Positions 11,287 through 21,765 of a stretch of DNA of 64,000 nucleotides are shown here, piece by piece. Numbering within the stretch: the first letter of the stretch is position 1; each line of letters opens with the position of its first letter. The notes beneath the pieces were generated by a model. The model did no database searches. It was given only the letters and a program-made list of their open reading frames with translations, and was not told where the DNA came from. This stretch comes from Histoplasma ohiense. Lineage: Eukaryota > Ascomycota > Eurotiomycetes > Onygenales > Ajellomycetaceae. Location of the stretch: NCBI GenBank assembly GCA_017607445.1, contig JAEVHH010000004.1, positions 3,224,001 to 3,288,000 on the forward strand, in the 5' to 3' direction. The translations under genes were made by a program, and so were the position numbers.

Positions 11287-12490
11287 ATGAGTACCGTTGG
11301 GTTTCTTATCCGTTTTACCAACCTCTTCTTCCGTCTCTTCCAGCTCGCTGCGTCAGCCATCATCCTGGGCATATTTTCTTATTTCCTCGCAGTCCTCACT
11401 GACCATAACCTGCCCATTGCACGATGGGTCAAAGCTGTTACGGGCATTTCCGGTGCAGCAACTCTGTACACACTGACGGCGTCGATATTCACACTCTGCA
11501 TTGGAGGGATAGCATTCTTTGCAGCATTGATGCTTGTTCTCGACATTTGTTTTGTCTGCGGTTTTATTGCGATTGCGATCATGACACGAGATGGCGCAAA
11601 TTCATGTTCTGGGATCGTTGTCACTCCTTTTGGTACCGGAGCTGCGAATCAACCCGCTCCCGGTTTCGGAGAGGGCGGCTTCGGTACTGGAGGTGATAGA
11701 CACTTCACATATATGCCGAGCTTAGGATATGCTTGTCGATTGCAGAAGGGATCTCTCGCCGTTGCTATTGTTGGATGGTAAGTGCTATTATTTATTTTAC
11801 TTTATTTATTATTTTTCTTTACAGCATCACAATTCCCATCTTAACGTCTTAATGCCACTCTATATGCTCACCCGTTGGTGACCCGGCAGCATACTCTTCG
11901 CGCTCTCCCTATATCCCCAAATCCTCTACGCTCGCCATCACAAACGTGGCAAGCGCTTCGGCCCCTCACCTGGAAACAACTATACAGAAGGCCCCAGTCG
12001 CACTGGAGGACGATCTTTCTGGGCCTTCGGCCGCCGCCGCAGCCCAGAAACTTCCATTGGTCCCTCCACAGGTGCTTCAGCCAACAGCTACCCACCAAGA
12101 GCCGATGGCGTAACCGGCGACGATCAAGACGAGAAACCGTATTCTCGTTACGCTAATGTGTTTAGACGGGGGAAGCAATCACATGGCTCGACGGCTGGTG
12201 GTTCGGGTATTGACGCCCAGCCTCAGGCCGGTGGATATGGTGCGCCTGCGACTGGTACGCAAGCATATGGTGAGTCACCTGCGGTTGGCATGCCTGGGGC
12301 TGGAATTGATGCCACTCCGGGTGTAGGAGGGTTTGGAGGTGGAGTTGGAGGTGGCGGGAGTGCTGGGTATGCAAATTATGGATATAGCCAGAGCGGCACT
12401 GCGGAGGATGGGTATTCTTATGGGTATGGGGCCAGACCGCAATATGAAACTGCGCAATTCCCTGTGTCTTCGGGCCAACGAGGTTTCTAA
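11287..12490 (+). CDS. MARVEL-domain membrane protein
   Basis: Two exons, 11287-11777 and 11890-12490, encode 363 residues. Four hydrophobic segments lie near residues 12-35, 48-70, 75-100 and 155-175. The first starts LFFRLFQLAASAIILGIFSYF; the last is completed across the intron as SLAVAIVGCILFALSLYPQ. This is the MARVEL layout of fungal plasma-membrane proteins. A long Gly/Tyr/Ser-rich cytoplasmic tail follows, containing a GGFGGGVGGGGSAGYANYGY stretch and low complexity to the end. MARVEL proteins organise membrane domains or vesicle traffic; the particular function here is unknown. The strong GTAAGT donor and the phase support the intron. Confidence 0.8.
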
Positions 12491-13589
12491 GGGTGGGTGG
12501 GAAATGCCTGTTTTCGATTTTTCTGTTTAGCCCCTATTAATATCCCATTCTGATCCTACTTGCCTATCCTTTTCAATATTAACAACTTAACTTGCCAAAT
12601 CCGGGCGATATCATAACCGTGGATTGGCAAACAAAGCTGCTGAAGGGCAGTGCTTCTCGCTTCCACCTGAGTTCACAGCCAATAGCCTAAACCAGAAGCT
12701 GAAATTGGGTGGTTAAAACAGCTCCTTGCATCGTTATGGATAATTTGTATATATTAATTCATTCCTGTATTATATTTTAATTACCTTTTATATTCCAATG
12801 TTCTCAAAGTCCATTCACTTTGAGATCATGTTTTGGTCCTGACCGGTTGGTTGTTGGTCTTGTTGGTTGGTCGAGGACCGCAGAACACCCCATTCGTACG
12901 GCCAAAGACTACGTACGTATGTATCCGTACGGAAATCCAACAAGGAATATCATATCACTGAAATAACATCGACCAATACGATTGTAAGCGATGTATACAA
13001 CTAGAAGTCTGATACCTTTGAGCTCTGGGGCAGAATGGGAAACGCCCATGAAACAGGATAAAACATTCTCTAGCATAAATGGATGAAATGAAATCACAAA
13101 GTGACAGAAGGGTAAATAGAAGGTATGTATTTCGTGATTCGGGACGCACCCCTCCACAGGAAAGAGCAAACGTATTTTTAACAAGCAACCCTGAGACATT
13201 CGCCGTTTTGTCTCAAGATATCGATGACAAGATAAGTGTAGGCGAAAAAAAAAAAAAAAAAAAAAAAGAACAAGGGAACAAAGATAATCAACAAGAAGAA
13301 AGAAGAAAGAAGAAAGAATCCGCCGATAGGTAGTTATCTTGAAACACAAGGTGGCAAAAGTAGGGGCAATATCAAAAACGGCAACAATGACACTGGCAGG
13401 CACAGTCTTGGGTTGAATATCAAATTCGTCCACAAACCAACAGGTCATTAAAATAGCATCGTGTGCTGTTTCAAGCTACTTTCTGAGATTCCACAGCCAT
13501 CAAATAAAATGTTTAAATAAAAATGAAAAATGATAAAAAGAACAAATACCCCTACCCATTATTTCCTTTTCCTTGCCTTCGCCTCCTTT
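12491..13589. other. intergenic region between convergent MARVEL and LPMO genes
   Basis: This 1.1 kb region lies between two stops. It contains a 23-A run at 13245-13267 followed by AAG/AAAG repeats to about 13318, which produce spurious Lys-rich frames. No gene was recognised. Confidence 0.6.
13245..13318 (+). repeat. poly-A tract and AAAGAAG low-complexity repeat
   Basis: Twenty-three A residues (13245-13267) are followed by purine-only repeats of the AAGAAAG type from about 13290 to 13318. Confidence 0.85.
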
Positions 13590-14624
13590 TCATGCAACAC
13601 CGATCTTGCCACCTCTGCACGTTGTTCCTGCCGCCACTGATCCCATGGAAATGTAGTGGGATCCATCGCCGGAGCACATGGACCATGTAGATTCCGAGTC
13701 ACACTTTATGCTTCCTGCAGTACAAACTCCGGAGCTTCCTGGAGCAGGAGCCGCCGCTGGCGGTGGAGAAGATCCCTGCCCTCCTGCATCTGGCATCGGG
13801 TTCGATGGTGGAGTGGGGTTGCTGTCAAGCGGCGGTGACGCAGGGGTTTGTTGAGGCGACGACCCAGCCGGTGTAGATGTTGGAGAAGAATCTGCAGGAG
13901 ATTGAGGAGCTGGAGTTGGTGGTTCTGGCTTCGGTCCAGGAGCTTGGCCGCCAGAAGAACTATCACATTTGGCAATTCCCCTGTTCGGTGGACCATTACC
14001 GTCTGGTCCTAATTCAACAACCGATCCCGGGTCTGGAAACACTATAGCCAACCCTTCATCGGTTTCGCACTTGGTTTGAAGGGCAACGTTGGCCTTGAAG
14101 AGCTCGGGGAGACTGTCAAAGCCGTCTCCTGAACCACCAGCAACGTTGACGTAGGCACAATTCATGTACATTTCACGATTGCCGATCCTATTAAACCATG
14201 TCCAGGCGAATACTGCCTTGCCAGAAGGCGCATTGGATGGAATCTTAAATTTGTATTTGAGTGGTATGGGACACCCGCCAATAATGGACTTGATGACCCT
14301 GAACGACTTCCCTTGGTCGTAAGATAGTGAAATCTGGCATGAACCGCCGCCATGGGTGGCTGTATTTTGATCTATTGCCATTTCGTACTCATTCCCAGCT
14401 TTGTACTCTGCAGTTGCCTTGAAAGAATCTGTTAAGTATCCTTTGCAAGGATAATTCGATCCGTTCTTCCATAGAGGGTCTTTATAATTGATATCCCTGT
14501 TGGCAGGATTAGATGGGTCTAGGGGGCTTCGAATTGGGAGCGGGTTCAGCAATTGCATGTGGCTGTACACCCCATGGCCTAGAAAGCCCAAGACAAGAAT
14601 GATAACGTGATATACAATGGTCAT
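13590..14624 (-). CDS. AA11-type lytic polysaccharide monooxygenase (secreted)
   Basis: A single exon encodes 344 residues. A 21-residue signal peptide ends at GVYS, leaving His22 as the mature N-terminus (HMQLLNPLPIRSP). With His91 (NTATHGGGSCQ) it forms the copper histidine brace expected of LPMOs. The catalytic domain ends near residue 220, with Cys pairs and the segment REMYMNCAYVNV. A Pro/Ser/Thr-rich linker (about 225-300) follows. The last 45 residues (CTAGSIKCDSESTWSMC) resemble a small C-terminal chitin-binding module seen on fungal chitin-active enzymes. AA11 enzymes oxidatively cleave chitin, suggesting wall remodelling or chitin use. Identification rests on the N-terminal His, the second His and overall architecture. 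Confidence 0.88.
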   Translation of the reverse strand: MTIVYHVIILVLGFLGHGVYSHMQLLNPLPIRSPLDPSNPANRDINYKDPLWKNGSNYPCKGYLTDSFKATAEYKAGNEYEMAIDQNTATHGGGSCQISLSYDQGKSFRVIKSIIGGCPIPLKYKFKIPSNAPSGKAVFAWTWFNRIGNREMYMNCAYVNVAGGSGDGFDSLPELFKANVALQTKCETDEGLAIVFPDPGSVVELGPDGNGPPNRGIAKCDSSSGGQAPGPKPEPPTPAPQSPADSSPTSTPAGSSPQQTPASPPLDSNPTPPSNPMPDAGGQGSSPPPAAAPAPGSSGVCTAGSIKCDSESTWSMCSGDGSHYISMGSVAAGTTCRGGKIGVA

Positions 14625-16491
14625 ATAGGCGGTTCAAGGTAGTTCCGGGAATCTGGAGAGTAGAAAGGCGCTTGTCAGATAAAATGTATCAGGTGTTCGC
14701 AATTTTAGCGGCCGATTGAGAAAAGAATGAACAATGTAAATCTGAATGTTGGTTCGTAGGTGCGGTCGGTTTGAAGCCGTGGGATAGATAGACATATCTA
14801 TATATATGTTTGATCATTGCTGACGAGCTACTGCTGACATTATATAAGATCCCTCTGGCGCTTAGGAAGGGAGCCATGATGAATTCGCCATTAATGGTGA
14901 AACCGAAGGCTATAGGAACGAATAACAATGGCAATAATTTCATTTGTATTTTCCCATTCTCATCACATCGACCAAAGTAACTGACGGGTAAGGCCGATCG
15001 ATGAACAGAATCAAGTCGCAGCCGCTGGGTGGCGAGGGATTCTGAAGTTATTCCCACATTGGTAACAATTCATAATGAGCTCGACAAAGCCTTTGTATTG
15101 AGAATGTCGTGGGTGATTGTTTCCTGCCGTTGCCCCAACATCGTCTCCTCAGAGGGGTTAGGAATCAATGGTGAAGTTTCATGTTGTCCCTCAACAGAAA
15201 TTGATACCAGGGTCCCAGATCATAGAAACAAGAACAGGCATTATTTTAATAGATTCTAAATTGATTAAGGCTTATGTATTGATACATAATTGCATACCGC
15301 CGCGACCAGAGGATCGATATTTGAAACGGGAAAGTCAGAGGTTCCACTGTAAACCGATATGTCCGAGTCATGGCTTACTGGCGATCCATCTAGGAAGTTA
15401 AAATGCCAGTTGAAAATACGGGTTAAAAGTTCCACTCGGAAGAAATAAATTCCCCCAAGGGCCTGAGGGCTGGGGTGCTTGATGAAACATTAGTTCGCTC
15501 TTCATAACAGAAATCCGACAATTTTCGGTATCCGGCGCACTCCATTTCCATTCTCGCCCGACTCAACTCAGGGAACAAAGTTTCGCCCTTTTCCGGTATG
15601 AACCTGCGATGTTCGTCAATGCAGACACCCTATGGGTGGTATAGTTGACTACATTTCGTAGATGGCGAATCATAATTATAATTTTTCTCACAGTATTGTG
15701 CCACTAGCTTCAACTGGAACTAATCGGGTTGCTCATCTGCCAAGGCTCACACAACATGTAGCCCTACCGCGCTAAATAAGAGCGATGTGTATTTCAACCT
15801 CCGATGAGAATAGATATCATCCAACCTACGTATTTGTACGTCAAAGGATCGAACGAGTGCAGGATCCACCTACTGGTTCCCTTCCCAGGCTAAGACGCGT
15901 CCCCAGGAAACAAGTCAGCACTAGACCGAAACATAGAGAAGTAGATATATCCAGAGGTGATAATGCGGAATAACCATGACTAGGACATCATGAGCTGAAT
16001 CGAATCGATAGGGTTTCAACGTCTGTAATCGTAAAACACAGATCCTAGAGGAAATGAAGTCCCAATGAATCCCTGCCGGCACGCGCAGCAAAAAGGGCAA
16101 TGGCTTGATGAAGCGAGAATCCTTCGCGGTAAACCCTGTGATATTTTAGCTGGCATGCCTCCGAGAATTAGATCACGAAATATAACCCATTCATTCAGGG
16201 ATTTGGTAGCACTGTCCCAAAGCATTTACCTCCCTGTGGAAATGGAGGGGATATAATAATCAGGGAGAGAAAGGGTGTATGGCTGGCTTATTGACGAATT
16301 GATAGCCTTGGAGAAGTGCGATGATTAGTGTAAAGGGGTTAGAGGCATCCTTGACAAGAATCGGAAACCCTTTTCGCACAGGTGAGAGTTCGAACCCAAT
16401 ATAGGTTACCTAATCTCACACTTTTGCCCCCGCCAATGATATAATCGTAAATATATCACGCATTTCCTCGACCAAGGAAAGACAGGTTCCG
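14625..16491. other. intergenic region upstream of the LPMO gene
   Basis: Gene-poor sequence of 1.9 kb. A TATATAA-type motif on the minus strand near 14840 could serve the LPMO gene. Several short frames show no family resemblance. No repeat family was recognised. Confidence 0.5.
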
Positions 16492-16575
16492 GCTCCAGTA
16501 GCTCAGCGGTTAGAGCGTGCGATTGCAGTTACGCACTCTATCGCAATGTCCCTTGTTCGAATCAGGGTTGGAGCT
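16492..16575 (+). tRNA. tRNA-Cys (GCA) with an 11-nt intron
   Basis: A complete cloverleaf folds by eye. The acceptor GCTCCAG pairs with TTGGAGC (one G-U). The D-arm GCTC/GAGC follows, then the anticodon stem TGCGA/TCGCA, and a T-arm CCTTG-TTCGAAT-CAGGG. The anticodon GCA is at 16525-16527, and an 11-nt intron (16529-16539) sits after position 37, the usual eukaryotic site. The discriminator base is T, as expected for Cys tRNAs. The mature length is 73 nt. A T-rich tract follows at 16586-16590, suitable for Pol III termination. The exact intron boundaries are inferred from the fold. Confidence 0.82.
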
Positions 16576-17685
16576 GAACAGTGAATTTCTTTTTAATTCC
16601 ATGTGAATTTTTTTTTCTTCAAAAAACACTTCTAGATTTTCTTTCATAATTAATGCTAAAGCGATGATGTCGTCCTAGTTTAACTTCGTTAACTATATTT
16701 GTTGCATATCGTACGGCGAAGTCTATGCTAGAACAGCGGACAGGAAGACCATCCTTACGCCTTGTTCATTTTGCAGCGGATAAATCTGGCCACGTTTGAG
16801 ATATAGATAGCCTGTTATATTTAGAGCTAAATTATATTGGGCTGTGAGATCTCTGCGATGTCTACTTTTATATACATGGCTACTATTTTTATAATCTCTC
16901 CCGTCAGCGGAATGACGCATCTAGAACCAGGGGCCACACGCTTCCATGGTGATCCCTATACGCAAGAGCAACTGAGATCTAATTTTGGCGCTAGCAGTTG
17001 AAACAAAAATGCATGAAAACGATTTCCACTGGCTACCCAAGTCCTTCTAACAATCGACAAGATGTGCAGATTTCCATAGCTTATGTGGACCCTTTTTCTT
17101 TTCGACATTTCATGACTCTGATGCAAAGAACGGAGGTTGGTATGCCCGCTACAATTTAATATTGCCACGCAGAGAGTGGATTCCAATCTGAAAACATTGG
17201 TAAAATTGAACGCTATGCTCATATTAGAAAGATTACCTATATGTGAGTGGGATGCAGGACTTTAGGATAGCGTCGATATATATTAAAAGTCAACCAAGTA
17301 GAAACGGATGAAAGGAAATCAGCCAGCGGGCAGCAACAAAGTTTATCTTACACATATTAAAATATTTATGGAAAAATCGACAGTAGTAGGAACTTTTCCG
17401 TTGAGTATTTGCGAAAAGAGGACAAGGAAGCCGAAATCGACAGGGAAAAAAACACCTTAATATAAGCGCTGGGTTTGGCGGATGAAAGATAAGCCATCGA
17501 CTTTATCATATCTTGGAAAGGATGGAGATGGATATCAAGAATATTTATTGGGAATGAGAAGCTGCGTATTCCGACGGGGGTCCAATATATAGCGAGGTGG
17601 CGCCGTTCTGATCAAAAAACAGTAAAATGGGAACGACTAAAAATTGTTCACATAGAACGGAATGAAAGACAATAGAGCCACTGGA
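16576..17685. other. intergenic region after the tRNA
   Basis: About 1.1 kb of AT-rich sequence between the tRNA and the stop of the DUF2235 gene. T-runs near 16607-16630 follow the tRNA. No gene was recognised. Confidence 0.55.
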
Positions 17686-19708
17686 CTAGTTTCCGTTTGT
17701 TTGTGTCCCATTTTCCTGTTTCCCGTTTCCATGTTTACCGTTCTTCTTCGGCGCTGCTTTTGATATACTAGCCCTCACATACGTTTCTCTCACTGGATCT
17801 CCTTTGTGATCTAAAACAGCCCACTCCCCAATGCCCAGATGCTCTGGAGCTATCCTGACTCCACGGCCGCCGCCGCCAATAATAAGATTACCAGGACGAT
17901 AGTTATTGTCCGCCTTTAACCGCTGAATGGCAGAGTTATGGATCTTTGCATCCAACGGAATGTCGCGCACTTCCCCGCAGGGTAGAGGCCAACGAATAGG
18001 GGCCCAAGAGCCATCTTGCTGTAAATCCATCCTTTTAAAGGGAAGATACTCCATCATTTTCCACGCTAATACTGATACGGCTGGTAGACCAGACGTAAAT
18101 TCCAGAGAGTCATGGATGTGACCTTTGGTTCCAGAGTATTGTAGAGCATTATAAAAACTCCTTGATAATGAAGACTGTTCTGGGTCGTCTTGGGGAACTT
18201 CTTGGACGGCTGAATCATCCACTCCATTGATTACAATCTCCGGTGGATTTGGTTGTTGCTTCTGGTCGATATTCCATGATTTCTCAATGGGTGAGTAATC
18301 GCCAGAGAATTCTAATGTGCATTCGAATTGTTTGAGTTTGCGCTCATCGAATAGTAATCCAGCGCGTTGTGCTTCGTGAACCATCCAGACCAGGGGTGCA
18401 TGACTGAGTGGCCATTTCTCTCCTGGCATGAGTCCCCAGCCACCACCGATATCAGCATGACAGCCAGGGAACCAAACTTCCTGGATATCCTGGACAGTTT
18501 GGTCTGATTGGACGGATCTGTCATCGGTAATATGAGAAGAGTGTGGCGGGAAATGGGCCACACTATCGGCAGAGCTCGCACAATCAGCAGAGAAATTACG
18601 GTTATCAGGGACCGACAGACTAAAATTATGCATCGAATGATGAGGATATGATGGACGGTAACGGTTCTCTTCTTGAGGCTGGGTCCAACCTGTTTCAGGT
18701 AGATTGGCGTTGACATTTCCTAAAGCTTCGGTTTCACCCTTGTCTGTCCTTGACTTGGAGTTTCCCCGGAGCGTTATCGAAGCCTGCTTCTTCTTTCTGC
18801 GGGAAGATATACGTGAGATGAACGGAAATCGGCGATATCTACACTGTGATTCTTGGGGGTGATGGTTTTGAGAGATCAAGTCTTGGCGGAATTTAGCACG
18901 TCTTTCATCAATGCCAACTGCATGTCTGATAACCTTGGCCGAACTTCTCGCGGTATAGGGGAATCTGTTCCGCGACATCCATGGTGACTCGAATTTGGGA
19001 ACGCTGTTCACGGTGTCAAATAGGCCTAAGAACCGAATCCGCTGGATTGGACGACTGAATGTTTCGCGAAAAGCTTTCATGAAATTATATAGATCGTGTC
19101 TCTTTTTGATATCTGCCTTACTGATCCCTGCTCGCTGTTGCCATTTTGAAAAGGTTTTCCACGCAAAAAAGACGAGCTCTTCATTTCCAATCGTTAGGAG
19201 GCCAACATAGTCCAGCATCTCGGCCAGAAAGCGAGCTATATACGCCCCACGGCTAAATCCGAAGAAGAATATTTCATCGCCCGGAGCATAATACCGCATC
19301 AGAAATCGGTAGCCAGCAAGCACATGTTGATCAAACGATGAGCCAATAGCTGCGTCTTTTGCCTTTGTCCAGCTCCGTTTGATGCGAGAAAATGTGCCTG
19401 CATGACTTGAGATTTTCGCTGACGTTACATAAGTCCCAATTCCAGGCTGATAGTAGTGGAATTGTTGTCCTTGATTTCTATCTAGCATCTGCGGTTTAAT
19501 GTCAGCACTGAAAATACTATCTTTACATTGAATGTTTATAGCATTGATCACTGACTCGAAATATTTTTAGTACATTGCTGTCCGACTCGTCGCCAGAAAA
19601 TTTATTACCGGTACCATCGAAGCAAAGGACAAATGTTTTTGGAATATCTGAGGCGTAATGTGACATCAGGACGATTTTATGCGGAATCGCTGCTGCTGGT
19701 ACTTGCAA
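17686..19708 (-). CDS. DUF2235 (Tle1-like alpha/beta hydrolase) protein
   Basis: Two exons, 19708-19556 and 19488-17686 (67-nt intron with a GCTGAC branch site), encode 651 residues. An internal Met at 19666 would remove 14 residues and is equally plausible as start. The N-terminus FVLCFDGTGNKF, the junction NVLKIFR-MLDRNQGQQFHYYQPG and the nucleophile elbow FFFGFSRGAYIARF (Ser130) are diagnostic of DUF2235. The later WFPGCHADIGGGW block contributes the usual catalytic Asp/His region. Bacterial relatives (Tle1) are type VI phospholipase effectors; fungal members are abundant but mostly uncharacterised. A Ser/Lys-rich insertion near residues 270-360 is variable. The C-terminus is Asn/Gly-rich. 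The gene diverges from the oxygenase gene. Confidence 0.85.
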
Positions 19709-21765
19709 AGTGGTGTCGACAAAGGAGAAAGGAATTAGATTTACTGCTCAGAGAGGAAGTATAGTCCGAAGAGGGGTTAGGTTTTGGTGGGCTTTTCTTA
19801 AGTTAGTGTGACGCAGCGCTGCTTGGATCACTGTGTGTAAAACTTGGCTGCGTTGATAACGTTCTTCATTTGAGGAAAATGATGGTTCTTTTGCTCCCAA
19901 TCAGGGGCTCAATGTAATTGGAACAAGCACAGCAGTAATCACTTGAAAGTGGTGGATGACTACAATTCTAAACGTCACTGCGGGATGTATTTATCTATTT
20001 TGAACTCAGAGAATGTCAATGCGGAGCCATCGTCACAGCTGGAATCACGCTGGAGGATTGCACAGGCCTGGTGTTGATCGAAGAGGAGTTCTGCAGGTAG
20101 AGTTAGCCGAAGCTGAAATTTGGATCCATCGACATTGAAGCTATGGTGAGCTCAACCATTTTCGGATGGGCTCAGCCACTAGCCTTAGCGTGAGATCTAA
20201 GAATGACAACATTGGTCAGCCTGATGGGAGGAGCACTGCATGTTCTCAAATAGAACTCCACATCAAAATAAAACGCCTGGAAACCCTTCGGTTTCCGTGT
20301 CCCGGGATCTCAAACAGGTTAGGCGCTGGACGCCCTTCCAATGCTCCGTCAATGGATCATGAAAGCCGAGTCCGTCACACAATGGTTTCGACTGATGATT
20401 ATGGCTGGCTGAGAAATAGCCCGAAAGTGCACCTGAAGTGCACCTGAAGTGCATCTGAAGAAAACCTCAAGAGGATCCTTTACTAAGAGAGGCGATTGGT
20501 CCCGAATACCCTGAAAAGACAAAATTGCGCCGACCTGATAATAAAAGGAGGAAGAAAAGCCAAATAAGATTTACCTAGCTAGTCAAGAACTTGGTGACTC
20601 AAACACATGGCTTTGGACAAAGAGCCGGGTTGTGCATGAATTCAGAGATCAAGGGTCTCAAGTCCTTATGCCCAGATTGAGTGGCATCAATAGTGTAGTT
20701 TTATGGTGGGGCACCAGGTGGCATCCATGTTTTCCACCTCCCCCGCCGTTGATCAACTGTAAACGAGGATCGAACATTGTTGTGGAGCGAGCAATGATGT
20801 TGGAGGAGCGCAACAGAATGGAAGCGTGGAAGTTGTGTTTGACGATGAGAGGCTGAGAGTGTGGTTCCAAGGTTGTTGGTTGTTCTGCAAATCAGGTGAT
20901 TGATGGAGCTTCCACTCCCAAAGGCTCCGTTTACTCCTTTCCAAACCTCCACCAGTTGGCTGGACACCACCAATAAGACTCCCAAGCAAGAGACAGCGTC
21001 GAAGGGTTTACGGCCAAATGCACACTCAATTTACTCTTCGATCCGGGATTCAAATTCTGCCCGAGTGTGGCGCGTGCATACGATGCAGTTCTTGCAGTAT
21101 GCTTCGCGCACCTGTGCTGCTTGACAACCAACAGGCGTGAAGTCAATCATCTCCTCCAATTAGTGGTTTGCTCGCTTCCTGACTTGACTGAATGATAATT
21201 GGCTTTTCCAGTCAGGATTCCTCAGGAATCACTGAATCAGGAATCAATTTGTGATGATCACACGAAACCGCCAATCCTTACCTCTTGTGTTGAGCTATTG
21301 GTCGCAACGATTCAATAATTCGTTTATCTCACCTTCTTGCTTGTCCAACCATCCCTTTGATTTGCTAAAATTGAAGCTCTGTCGGTCAAATGTCCTGCAG
21401 ATGCGTGCCCTTACCCGAGCACTATGACAGATTACTTTTGTGACAGCATTTCAACAGCTCAAATTATTATGTGGCACCCTCTGAGCAAGCTGGAGCTCTG
21501 CACGGATCGGGCGCCGCGGAGCCCTGATCCGGACGTCAAGACAGATAATAACAAGCCGCTGCGAACACCGTTGTAATTTTTGGAGGCATTTATTCCAGTT
21601 GAAATCATCGTGGCAGAGTGGAAATTCAATCATTCGTGTTCTCATTGTCGATTGATTTCTGACAAAACATTTCATTCCCTTCACCTTTTCGAAAAATCCA
21701 TTTTCTGAATTATTTCTCTATTCTGTTGTCTATTCCTCCTGTCTATCACAGGTTATCTTGCGCAG
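19709..21765. other. 2-kb divergent intergenic region
   Basis: This region separates the starts of the DUF2235 and oxygenase genes and probably holds both promoters. It contains an 11-bp tandem repeat at 20425-20457. Only short frames without family resemblance are present. Confidence 0.5.
20425..20457 (+). repeat. three tandem copies of an 11-bp unit
   Basis: AAGTGCACCTG occurs twice and AAGTGCATCTG once, head to tail. Each unit holds the palindromic core GTGCAC or a variant of it. Confidence 0.8.

Noticed and set aside
14689..14943. Minus-strand frame starting MKLLPLLFVPIAFGF, like a signal peptide
   Set aside because: It overlaps the probable promoter and TATA region of the LPMO gene, is short, and the remainder is unlike any family.
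16378..16400. T-arm-like sequence AGTTCGAACCC near a possible second tRNA
   Set aside because: The flanking bases do not form a T-stem on either strand, and no acceptor or anticodon stem could be found around it.
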